From contig OX387205.1 of assembly GCA_947561715.1 (NCBI GenBank), positions 11,413,001 through 11,477,000 of the forward strand: a DNA stretch of 64,000 nucleotides, given 5' to 3'. Made by a program: the position numbers and the translations under genes. Every line of letters starts with the position of its first letter. The first letter of the stretch is position 1. The DNA is from Ascidia mentula (lineage: Eukaryota; Chordata; Ascidiacea; Phlebobranchia; Ascidiidae). Positions 22,787-33,517 of this stretch are shown here, piece by piece. Under the pieces are notes generated by a model. The model did not search any database. It had not been told where the DNA came from and worked only from the letters and a program-made list of their open reading frames with translations.

Positions 22787-23225
22787 CTACGCAAAATTAG
22801 GCCGCCAACCATATGCCTCACGTTGATAAATCTCTCCATCTTCTTTGATGTCTTGTGAAAATTTTAAGGGCACAACTTCTTCTTCATGAACTAAAACGTG
22901 TTTTGGACTTTCGTGAACTGCTTTGCTGTGGGTTGGGTACAACACCGATGATGTTTGCTGCGTTCCTGCAGGTTTGTCTTCTTCGATAAGGTTGTAGCGC
23001 AAGTCGAGTGTGAGGAAATCGACCAGTTGCTGCTTGGCCCTCTGTTTTCTGCAAAAACTTTTTGTTATCCAAGTCTGGTCCCCAAATAAAACTTGACCTG
23101 TACGTCTTGTGGAACCAAGTTGTATATGTGTAGAAATAGGTGTGACTTAACAAGCAGGAAAGACCAGAAACCAAAACTAGCATGAGATAAACAACAAACA
23201 ACAAAAACAAACACTTCGTTTCCAT
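22787..23225 (-). CDS. Small single-pass membrane protein, 129 aa, 2 exons (copy 1)
   Basis: Exon 1 is 23098-23225 and exon 2 is 22787-23048, with a 49-bp GT-AG intron (23049-23097). The spliced frame gives 129 residues: a hydrophobic helix at about residues 5-28 (CLFLLFVVYLMLVLVSGL), a short Y/T/W-rich juxtamembrane stretch, a basic segment (YRKQRAKQQLVDF), then a soluble acidic tail ending EAYGWRPNFA. The helix could be an uncleaved signal anchor or a signal peptide. Against copy 2, exon 2 differs by two base changes, both silent in this frame, and exon 1 by one T-to-I change; the flanks carry many indels. This supports the splice and suggests purifying selection or gene conversion. No family is recognised. 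An AATAAA on this strand lies about 225 bp downstream. Confidence 0.65.
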
Positions 23226-24191
23226 GGCCAACTCGGACAATGCACTCGGTCATTACCCAAAGTCGACCAAATTGAAATGGCCAGAATAGTTTGCGTTTCC
23301 AGGACCAAAATTATCCACGCGTAACGTAAATAAACAACTATCGACCGACAGTCGACGACTGGCGACGACCTTGTTCAAAAGTCACAAAAAAGAAAAAAAA
23401 ACGTAGATTTTAACAAGAAATTCGTACTCATTTACGGACCTCTAAAACCCCTTGGGAGCCCGCGACCCCGGTTGGAAACCACTGGTTTAGCATGTTGAAC
23501 TAAAAAGGCAGTAAATTATGTAGGTTGGTTGCGAACAGAAAAACTACATGTAAACAAGACATGTCGTCTCAAACGTATTTTATATTTTAAAGTTGAACCA
23601 TACACTAGATTGTGAATCGTGTTCACTAAGGCCTCGGGGGACGGGGTGGTAAGATTGAAAAACCGCGCGTCCGTTAACAAAGCGCAATTATCGTCGTTGC
23701 GGTTTCGTAACAAGCTTTCGAAGTGGATTGTTGCGCACTTATTCATAGGCATGCAAGTCGTTCAATAACATGTTATTATGCATCTCGGTTGCCACTTTTT
23801 GATAAAAAAACTTCTTTCAAACATTGCATCTTGCATTTTCAATGTTCAATACTAGACCAATAAATGAGATGAATATGTCACAAATCGAAACCACATTATA
23901 GCATGTAGGCAAAAAGTGGTAGTTGCACAGAAAAAATTGGCAGCGTAATCAATCTTTGTTTTTTTGCAAAAAATATTTGTACGTCGATATCACGTCGTTT
24001 GCGAAATCGTACCAGATTGCTTTAGCAGTTTAGCGCACTTACCTTTCCATTTTCCGTTGGAGAACCAAACTATCTGAGTCCATGATCAAGTTCCGGCGTT
24101 TATTAAAAGCCGAGATTCTGCACCTATAGACGTGACACTCGTAGCAAAACAATAGAAGCTGACAGCTTCACTGATATACCCAAGCTAACGT

Positions 24192-24453
24192 TTGGTTGAA
24201 ATCTGCCTGGGAAACGAACATTTTCGTTACAGACAAAATTCGAAAATCAATGTATCGAGCGAAACAACAAACCGGTTTAAACCGGATTTGGAGACATTCA
24301 ATTTTCGGTCGATTTTCGAAAAAACACCAAGGCTAACCCCTTTCCGTTTTTTCCGATTTTGGCCGAAACGAAAATATCCGGTTTGAGGCCGAATTCACCG
24401 GAATATTCCGGTTTCAAACCGGTTGGGGCCGGTTTCAGCTTTGGGGCCGGTTT
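24192..24453 (+). repeat. Solitary diverged monomer of the 187-bp satellite
   Basis: The segment carries the satellite landmarks in order: ACCGGTTTAAACCGG, TTTTCGAAAA, ACCGGAATATTCCGGT and AAACCGGTT. It has its own base changes (for example TTTTCCGATTTTGG) and an extra partial GGGGCCGGTTT at its end. It sits exactly at the border of the two duplication copies, 2.4 kb before the main array. Confidence 0.85.
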
Positions 24454-25088
24454 CACCTAGCGGCAGTAATGTTTAAAAGAACATGAAGTATGGAAGGTGT
24501 TCGCTGCAAACGTGACACCTTGTAAGTTTCAGTCAAGCACAACGCAAAATTCCTGCTGTCCTTAACTCCACTCATAATGCATGGAACGACACTGACAAAA
24601 AACTGATTTAGACACGGCATGACACAGAGTCTAAGGGCTGATTCTCACAAGAGTCCAAGAGCAAGGTGGAGGTTCAACTAAACATGGAGTGTCTTATCGG
24701 TCAAATACAAAACCATCGTTAAATTTGGACACGTGTAAGCATTTTTACGGTCTGTTTGTTGTTGTTGTTGTTGTTGTTGCACCACTTGCGGTACCAGTGT
24801 CGCAAACAACGTTGTTTTTTCTCTGATGTATAGTTTTAGGAAAACTCCTTTGTGTCAGCTTTATTTGCAATAAAACCCCATTTCAAGAGCACAAGCATAC
24901 AAAAGCCATGCTCACAAAAACAGCGTGCCCTTTAATTTTTTGCACTTTCATGTTGAAACTTTTTTATGAGATTGAAAATAAGGCAAGCAACAAGTAGCTA
25001 ACGAAAACGCAGCATTAAGTGTAAAGCAACAAATACGACACAGGGTATGCACTACTTTCGATAGTCCGGAAACGACGAAAACGCAACA

Positions 25089-25527
25089 CTACGCAAAATT
25101 AGGCCGCCAACCATATGCCTCACGTTGATAAATCTCTCCATCTTCTTTGATGTCTTGTGAAAATTTTAAGGGCACAACTTCTTCTTCATGAACTAAAACG
25201 TGTTTTGGACTTTCGTGAACTGCTTTGCTGTGGGTTGGGTACAACACCGATGATGTTTGCTGCGTTCCTGCAGGTTTGTCTTCTTCAATAAGGTTGTAGC
25301 GCAAGTCGAGTGTGAGGAAATCGACCAGTTGCTGCTTGGCCCGCTGTTTTCTGCAAAAACTTTTTGTTATCCAAGTCTGGACCCCAAATAAAACTTGACC
25401 TGTACGTCTTGTGGAACCAAGTTGTATATATGTAGAAATAGGTGTGACTTAACAAGCAGGAAAGACCAGAAACCAAAACTAGCATGAGATAAACAACAAA
25501 CAACAAAAACAAACACTTCGTTTCCAT
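25089..25527 (-). CDS. Small single-pass membrane protein, 129 aa, 2 exons (copy 2)
   Basis: Exon 1 is 25400-25527, the intron 25351-25399 and exon 2 25089-25350. The predicted protein is identical to copy 1 except for I in place of T in YFYIYTTW, just after the membrane helix. The AGG arginine codon right after the intron is CGG here, silent in the spliced frame but a residue change in the unspliced one. That is direct evidence for the 49-bp intron. The paralogue keeps the same start, stop and splice sites, so both copies appear functional. Function unknown. Confidence 0.65.
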
Positions 25528-26474
25528 GGCCAACTCGGACAATGCACTCGGTCATTACCCAAAGTCGACCAAATTGAAATGGCCAGAATAGTTTGCGTTT
25601 CCAGGACCAAAATTATCCACGCGTAACGTAAATAAACAACTAGCGACCGGCAGTCGACGACTGGCGACGACCTTGTTCAAAAGTAACAAAAAAGAAAAAA
25701 AAGAAATTCGTACTCATTTACGGACCTCTAAAACCATTCCACGAACCCCTTGGGAGCACGCGACCCCGGTTGGAAACCACTGGTTTAGCATGTTGATTTA
25801 AAAAGGCAGTAAAGTAAATGTGGGTTGGTTGCGAACAGAAAAAAACATCATGTATACATGTATTTTATATTTTAAAGTTGAACCATACACTAGATTGTGA
25901 ATTGTGTACACTAAGGCCTCGGGGGACGGGGTGGTAAGATTGAAAAACCGCGCGTCCGTTAACAAAGCGCAATTATCGTCGTTGCGGTTTCGTAACAAGT
26001 TTACGAAGTGGATTGTTGCGCGCTTATTCATAGGCATACAAGTCGTTCAATAACATGTTATTATGCATCTCGGTTGCCACTTTTTGATAAAAAACTTCTT
26101 TCAAACATGGCATCTTGCATTTTCAATGTTCAAAACTAGACCAATAAATGAGATGAATATGTCACATATCGAAACCACATAAAAGCATGTAGACAAAAAA
26201 GTGGTAGTTGCACAGAAAAAATTGACAGCGTAACCAATCTTTGTTTTTTGCAAAAAATATTTGTACGTCGATATCACGTTTAATGTGAAATCGTACCATA
26301 TTGCTTTAGCAGTTTAGCGCACTTACCTTTCCATTTTCCGTTGGAGAACCAAACTATCTGAGTCCATGATCAAGTTCCGGCGTTTATTAAAAGCCGAGAT
26401 TCTGCACCTATAGACGTGACACTCGTAGCAAAACAATAGAAGCAGACAGCTTCACTGATATACCCAAGCTAACG

Positions 26475-26792
26475 TGTTCTCTGTATCTATTTCAGACGCT
26501 TGGTGTAAAGTGATCTTTAAATCGCCGCGTATACGTAAACCTTTGCAACGATTCGCGCCCGCAAAAAGCCCAAGGCAAAAAGAAATAAATCTATCAGAAA
26601 CTTGAACGGGAGAAATCTATTCAAGTTTGCAATATTGTTATTCATATGCCATGTAATGAAATCATCGCAGGATACATGATTAACAATGTCATGCATCATC
26701 ACTTAATTGATTGTTTTCTCAGTAAGGATAACGATAACATCAGTCAAATGGCGCCAGAGGCAATTTTTTGGCCAATGGAAAATGAAAAAAGA
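26475..26792. other. 318-bp segment present only in duplication copy 2
   Basis: AT-rich sequence with no clear inverted ends or target duplication and no coding signal. It separates the gene copy from the first satellite-related bases. I see nothing recognisable in it. Confidence 0.5.
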
Positions 26793-28468
26793 TTTGGCTG
26801 AAATCTGCCTGGGAAACGAACATTTTCGTTATAGACAAAATTCGAAAATCATTGTATCGAGCGAACCAACAAACGGTTTAAACCGGATTTAGAGACATTC
26901 AATTTTCGGTCGGCCGAACGAAAATATCCGGTTTGAGGCCAAATTCACCGGAATATTCCGGTTTCAAACCGGTTGGGGCCGGTTTCAGCAGCCTCCCGAA
27001 CCAACAAACCGGTTTAAACCGGATTTGGAGACATTCAATTTTCGGTGGATTTTCGAAAAAACACCAAGGCTAACCCCTTTCCGTTTTTTCGGATTTTGGC
27101 CGAAACGAAAATATCCGGTTTGAGGCCGAATTCACCGGAATATTCCGGTTTCAAACCGGTTGGGGTCGGTTTCAGCAGCCTCCCGAACCAACAAACCGGT
27201 TTAAACCGTATTTCGAGACATTCAATTTTCAGTGGATTTTCGAAAAAACACCAAGGCTAACCCCTTTCCGTTTTTTCGGATTTTGGCCGAAACGAAAATA
27301 TCCGGTTTGAGGCCGAATTCACCGGAATATTCCGGTTTCAAACCGGTTGGGGTCGGTTTCAGCAGCCTCCCGAACCAACAAACCGGTTTAAACCGTATTT
27401 CGAGACATTCAATTTTCAGTGGATTTTCGAAAAAACACCAAGGCTAACCCCTTTCCGTTTTTTCGGATTTTGGCCGAAACGAAAATATCCGGTTTGAGGC
27501 CGAATTCACCGGAATATTCCGGTTTCAAACCGGTTGGGGCCGGTTTCAGCAGCCTCCCGAACCAACAAACCGGTTTAAACCGGATTTGGAGACATTCAAT
27601 TTTCGGTGGATTTTCGAAAAAACACCAAGGCTAACCCCTTTCCGTTTTTTCGGATTTTGGCCGAAACGAAAATATCCGGTTTGAGGCCGAATTCACCGGA
27701 ATATTCCGGTTTCAAACCGGTTGGGGCCGGTTTCAGCAGCCTCCCGAACCAACAAACCGGTTTAAACCGGATTTCGAGACATTGAATTATCCGGTTTGAG
27801 GCCGAATTCACCGGAATATTCCGGTTTCAAACCGGTTGGGGCCGGTTTCAGCAGCCTCCCGAACCAACAAACCGGTTTAAACCGGATTTCGAGGCAAGAA
27901 ATTTTCGGTGGATTTTCGAAAAAACACCAAGGCTAACCCCTTTCCGTTTTTTCGGATTTTGGCCGAAACGAAAATATCCGGTTTGAGGCCGAATTCACCG
28001 GAATATTCCGGTTTCAAACCGGTTGGGGCCGGTTTCAGCAGCCTTCCGAACCAACAAACCGGTTTAAACCGGATTTCGAGGCAAGAAATTTTCGGTGGAT
28101 TTTCGAAATAACACCAAGGCTAACCCCTTTCCGTTTTTTCGGATTTTGGCCGAAACGAAAATATCCGGTTTGAGGCCGAATTCACCGGAATATTCCGGTT
28201 TCAAACCGGTTGGGGCCGGTTTCAGCAGCCTCCCGAACCAACAAACCGGTTTAAACCGGATTTCGAGGCAAGAAATTTTCGGTGGATTTTCGAAAAAACA
28301 CCAAGGCTAACCCCTTTCCGTTTTTTCGGATTTTGGCCGAAACGAAAATATCCGGTTTGAGGCCGAATTCACCGGAATATTCCGGTTTCAAACCGGTTGG
28401 GGCCGGTTTCAGCAGCCTCCCGAACCAACAAACCGGTTTAAACCGGATTTGGAGACATTCAATTTTCG

Positions 28469-30151
28469 GTGGATTTTCGAAAAAACACCAAGGCTAACCC
28501 CTTTCCGTTTTTTCGGATTTTGGCCGAAACGAAAATATCCGGTTTGAGGCCGAATTCACCGGAATATTCCGGTTTCAAACCGGTTGGGGCCGGTTTCAGC
28601 AGCCTCCCGAACCAACAAACCGGTTTAAACCGGATTTGGAGACATTCAATTTTCGGTGGATTTTCGAAAAAACACCAAGGCTAACCCCTTTCCGTTTTTT
28701 CGGATTTTGGCCGAAACGAAAATATCCGGTTTGAGGCCGAATTCACCGGAATATTCCGGTTTCAAACCGGTTGGGGCCGGTTTCAGCAGCCTCCCGAACC
28801 AACAAACCGGTTAAAACCGGATTTCGAGGCAAGAAATTTTCGGTGGATTTTCGAAAAAACACCAAGGCTAACCCCTTTCCGTTTTTTCGGATTTTGGCCG
28901 AAACGAAAATATCCGGTTTGAGGCCGAATTCACCGGAATATTCCGGTTTCAAACCGGTTGCGGCCGGTTTCAGCAGCCTCCCGAACCAACAAACCGGTTT
29001 AAACCGGATTTCGAGACATTCAATTTTCGGTGGATTTTCGAAAAAACACCAAGGCTAACCCCTTTCCGTTTTTTCGGATTTTGGCCGAAACGAAAATATC
29101 CGGTTTGAGGCCGAATTCACCGGAATATTCCGGTTTCAAACCGGTTGGGGCCGGTTTCAGCAGCCTCCCGAACCAACAAACCGGTTTAAACCGGATTTGG
29201 AGACATTCAATTTTCGGTGGATTTTCGAAAAAACACCAAGGCTAACCCCTTTCCGTTTTTTCGGATTTTGGCCGAAACGAAAATATCCGGTTTGAGGCCG
29301 AATTCACCGGAATATTCCGGTTTCAAACCGGTTGGGGCCGGTTTCAGCAGCCTCCCGAACCAACAAACCGGTTAAAACCGGATTTCGAGGCAAGAAATTT
29401 TCGGTGGATTTTCGAAAAAACACCAAGGCTAACCCCTTTCCGTTTTTTCGGATTTTGGCCGAAACGAAAATATCCGGTTTGAGGCCGAATTCACCGGAAT
29501 ATTCCGGTTTCAAACCGGTTGCGGCCGGTTTCAGCAGCCTCCCGAACCAACAAACCGGTTTAAACCGGATTTCGAGACATTCAATTTTCGGTGGATTTTC
29601 GAAAAAACACCAAGGCTAACCCCTTTCCGTTTTTTCGGATTTTGGCCGAAACGAAAATATCCGGTTTGAGGCCGAATTCACCGGAATATTCCGGTTTCAA
29701 ACCGGTTGGGGCCGGTTTCAGCAGCCTCCCGAACCAACAAACCGGTTTAAACCGGATTTGGAGACATTCAATTTTCGGTGGATTTTCGAAAAAACACCAA
29801 GGCTAACCCCTTTCCGTTTTTTCGGATTTTGGCCGAAACGAAAATATCCGGTTTGAGGCCGAATTCACCGGAATATTCCGGTTTCAAACCGGTTGGGGCC
29901 GGTTTCAGCAGCCTCCCGAACCAACAAACCGGTTAAAACCGGATTTCGAGGCAAGAAATTTTCGGTGGATTTTCGAAAAAACACCAAGGCTAACCCCTTT
30001 CCGTTTTTTCGGATTTTGGCCGAAACGAAAATATCCGGTTTGAGGCCGAATTCACCGGAATATTCCGGTTTCAAACCGGTTGCGGCCGGTTTCAGCAGCC
30101 TCCCGAACCAACAAACCGGTTTAAACCGGATTTGGAGACATTCAATTTTCG
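28469..30151 (+). repeat. 3-monomer higher-order repeat (561 bp x 3)
   Basis: The order of variants is: a unit ending GGATTTGGAGACATTC, then one with GGTTAAAACCGG and GAGGCAAGAAA, then one with TTGCGGCC. It recurs three times at exactly 561 bp (starts 28469, 29030, 29591). The last of the nine units differs slightly (GGAGACATTC instead of CGAGACATTC). Confidence 0.85.
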
Positions 30152-33100
30152 GTGGATTTTCGAAAAAACACCAAGGCTAACCCCTTTCCGTTTTTTCGGA
30201 TTTTGGCCGAAACGAAAATATCCGGTTTGAGGCCGAATTCACCGGAATATTCCGGTTTCAAACCGGTTGGGGCCGGTTTCAGCAGCCTCCCGAACCAACA
30301 AACCGGTTTAAACCGGATTTGGAGACATTCAATTTTCGGTGGATTTTCGAAAAAACACCAAGGCTAACCCCTTTCCGTTTTTTCGGATTTTGGCCGAAAC
30401 GAAAATATCCGGTTTGAGGCTGAATTCACCGGAATATTCCGGTTTCAAACCGGTTGGGGCCGGTTTCAGCAGCCTCCCGAACCAACAAACCGGTTTAAAC
30501 CGGATTTGGAGACATTCAATTTTCGGTGGATTTTCGAAAAAACACCAAGGCTAACCCCTTTCCGTTTTTTCGGATTTTGGCCGAAACGAAAATATCCGGT
30601 TTGAGGCCGAATTCACCGGAATATTCCGGTTTCAAACCGGTTGGGGCCGGTTTCAGCAGCCTCCCGAACCAACAAACCGGTTTAAACCGGATTTCGAGGC
30701 AAGAAATTTTCGGTCGATTTTCGAAAAAACACCAAGGCTAACCCCTTTCCGTTTTTTCGGACTTTGGCCGAAACGAAAATATCCGGTTTGAGGCCGAATT
30801 CACCGGAATATTCCGGTTTCAAACCGGTTGGGGCCGGTTTCAGCAGCCTCCCGAACCAACAAACCGGTTTAAACCGGATTTCGAGGCAAGAAATTTTCGG
30901 TGGATTTCCGAAAAAACACCAAGGCTAACCCCTTTCCGTTTTTTCGGATTTTGGCCGAAACGAAAATATCCGGTTTGAGGCTGAATTCACCGGAATATTC
31001 CGGTTTCAAACCGGTTGGGGCCGGTTTCAGCAGCCTCCCGAACCAACAAACCGGTTTAAACCGGATTTCGAGGCAAGAAATTTTCGGTGGATTTTCGAAA
31101 TAACACCAAGGCTAACCCCTTTCCGTTTTTTCGGATTTTGGCCGAAACGAAAATATCCGGTTTGAGGCCGAATTCACCGGAATATTCCGGTTTCAAACCG
31201 GTTGGGGCCGGTTTCAGCAGCCTCCCGAACCAACAAACCGGTTTAAACCGGATTTCGAGGCAAGAAATTTTCGGTGGATTTTCGAAAAAACACCAAGGCT
31301 AACCCCTTTCCGTTTTTTCGGATTTTGGCCGAAACGAAAATATCCGGTTTGAGGCCGAATTCACCGGAATATTCCGGTTTCAAACCGGTTGGGGCCGGTT
31401 TCAGCAGCCTCCCGAACCAACAAACCGGTTTAAACCGGATTTCGAGGCAAGAAATTTTCGGTGGATTTTCGAAAAAACACCAAGGCTAACCCCTTTCCGT
31501 TTTTTCGGATTTTGGCCGAAACGAAAATATCCGGTTTGAGGCCGAATTCACCGGAATATTCCGGTTTCAAACCGGTTGCGGCCGGTTTCAGCAGCCTCCC
31601 GAACCAACAAACCGGTTTAAACCGGATTTCGAGACATTCAATTTTCGGTGGATTTTCGAAAAAACACCAAGGCTAACCCCTTTCCGTTTTTTCGGATTTT
31701 GGCCGAAACGAAAATATCCGGTTTGAGGCCGAATTCACCGGAATATTCCGGTTTCAAACCGGTTGGGGCCGGTTTCAGCAGCCTCCCGAACCAACAAACC
31801 GGTTTAAACCGGATTTCGAGGCAAGAAATTTTCGGTGGATTTTCGAAAAAACACCAAGGCTAACCCCTTTCCGTTTTTTCGGATTTTGGCCGAAACGAAA
31901 ATATCCGGTTTGAGGCCGAATTCACCGGAATATTCCGGTTTCAAACCGGTTGGGGCCGGTTTCAGCAGCCTCCCGAACCAACAAACCGGTTAAAACCGGA
32001 TTTCGAGGCAAGAAATTTTCGGTGGATTTTCGAAAAAACACCAAGGCTAACCCCTTTCCGTTTTTTCGGATTTTGGCCGAAACGAAAATATCCGGTTTGA
32101 GGCCGAATTCACCGGAATATTCCGGTTTCAAACCGGTTGGGGCCGGTTTCAGCAGCCTCCCGAACCAACAAACCGGTTTAAACCGGATTTGGAGACATTC
32201 AATTTTCGGTGGATTTTCGAAAAAACACCAAGGCTAACCCCTTTCCGTTTTTTCGGATTTTGGCCGAAACGAAAATATCCGGTTTGAGGCCGAATTCACC
32301 GGAATATTCCGGTTTCAAACCGGTTGGGGCCGGTTTCAGCAGCCTCCCGAACCAACAAACCGGTTAAAACCGGATTTCGAGGCAAGAAATTTTCGGTGGA
32401 TTTTCGAAAAAACACCAAGGCTAACCCCTTTCCGTTTTTTCGGATTTTGGCCGAAACGAAAATATCCGGTTTGAGGCCGAATTCACCGGAATATTCCGGT
32501 TTCAAACCGGTTGGGGCCGGTTTCAGCAGCCTCCCGAACCAACAAACCGGTTTAAACCGGATTTGGAGACATTCAATTTTCGGTGGATTTTCGAAAAAAC
32601 ACCAAGGCTAACCCCTTTCCGTTTTTTCGGATTTTGGCCGAAACGAAAATATCCGGTTTGAGGCCGAATTCACCGGAATATTCCGGTTTCAAACCGGTTG
32701 GGGCCGGTTTCAGCAGCCTCCCGAACCAACAAACCGGTTTAAACCGGATTTCGAGGCAAGAAATTTTCGGTGGATTTTCGAAAAAACACCAAGGCTAACC
32801 CCTTTCCGTTTTTTCGGATTTTGGCCGAAACGAAAATATCCGGTTTGAGGCCGAATTCACCGGAATATTCCGGTTTCAAACCGGTTGGGGCCGGTTTCAG
32901 CAGCCTCCCAAACCAACAAACCGGTTAAAACCGGATTTCGAGGCAAGAAATTTTCGGTGGATTTTCGAAAAAACACCAAGGCTAACCCCTTTCCGTTTTT
33001 TCGGATTTTGGCCGAAACGAAAATATCCGGTTTGAGGCCGAATTCACCGGAATATTCCGGTTTCAAACCGGTTGGGGCCGGTTTCAGCAGCCTCCCGAAC

Positions 33101-33517
33101 CAACAAACCGGTTTAAACCGGATTTGGAGACATTCAATTTTCGGTGGATTTTCGAAAAAACACCAAGGCTAACCCCTTTCCGTTTTTTCGGATTTTGGCC
33201 GAAACGAAAATATCCGGTTTGAGGCCGAATTCACCGGAATATTCCGGTTTCAAACCGGTTGGGGCCGGTTTCAGCAGCCTCCCGAACCAACAAACCGGTT
33301 AAAACCGGATTTCGAGGCAAGAAATTTTCGGTGGATTTTCGAAAAAACACCAAGGCTAACCCCTTTCCGTTTTTTCGGATTTTGGCCGAAACGAAAATAT
33401 CCGGTTTGAGGCCGAATTCACCGGAATATTCCGGTTTCAAACCGGTTGCGGCCGGTTTCAGCAGCCTCCCGAACCAACAAACCGGTTTAAACCGGATTTC
33501 GAGACAAGAAATTTTCG

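Larger units (their letters stand above)
22151..24453. repeat. Tandem segmental duplication, copy 1 (2303 bp)
   Basis: From CACCTAGCGGCAG to the CCGGTTT-rich edge this segment matches the next 2.3 kb at a constant offset of 2302-2303 bases, with scattered substitutions and small indels. It carries one small membrane-protein gene (22787-23225), a (GTT)n run, a hAT-end-like motif at 23472-23493 and, at its right edge (about 24230-24453), a diverged monomer of the 187-bp satellite. Compared with copy 2 it lacks 318 bp between 24190 and 24191. Confidence 0.9.
24454..26992. repeat. Tandem segmental duplication, copy 2
   Basis: Matches copy 1 from 22151 onward. It includes a 318-bp stretch (26475-26792) absent from copy 1, between AAGCTAACG and TTTGG(C/T)TGAAATCTGCC; copy 1 may have lost it, or copy 2 gained it. 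After that stretch homology resumes for about 100 bp and leads into the satellite array, so the array grew from the right edge of this copy. Confidence 0.88.

Noticed and set aside
22884-23240. 118-codon unspliced frame at the small membrane protein locus
   Set aside because: It starts with a non-ATG codon and reads through the 49-bp intron. In copy 2 its downstream part changes, whereas the spliced frame stays conserved.
23516-23752. Minus-strand open frame present in both duplication copies
   Set aside because: Between copies it carries several amino acid changes and a length change at its C-terminus, unlike the real exons nearby.
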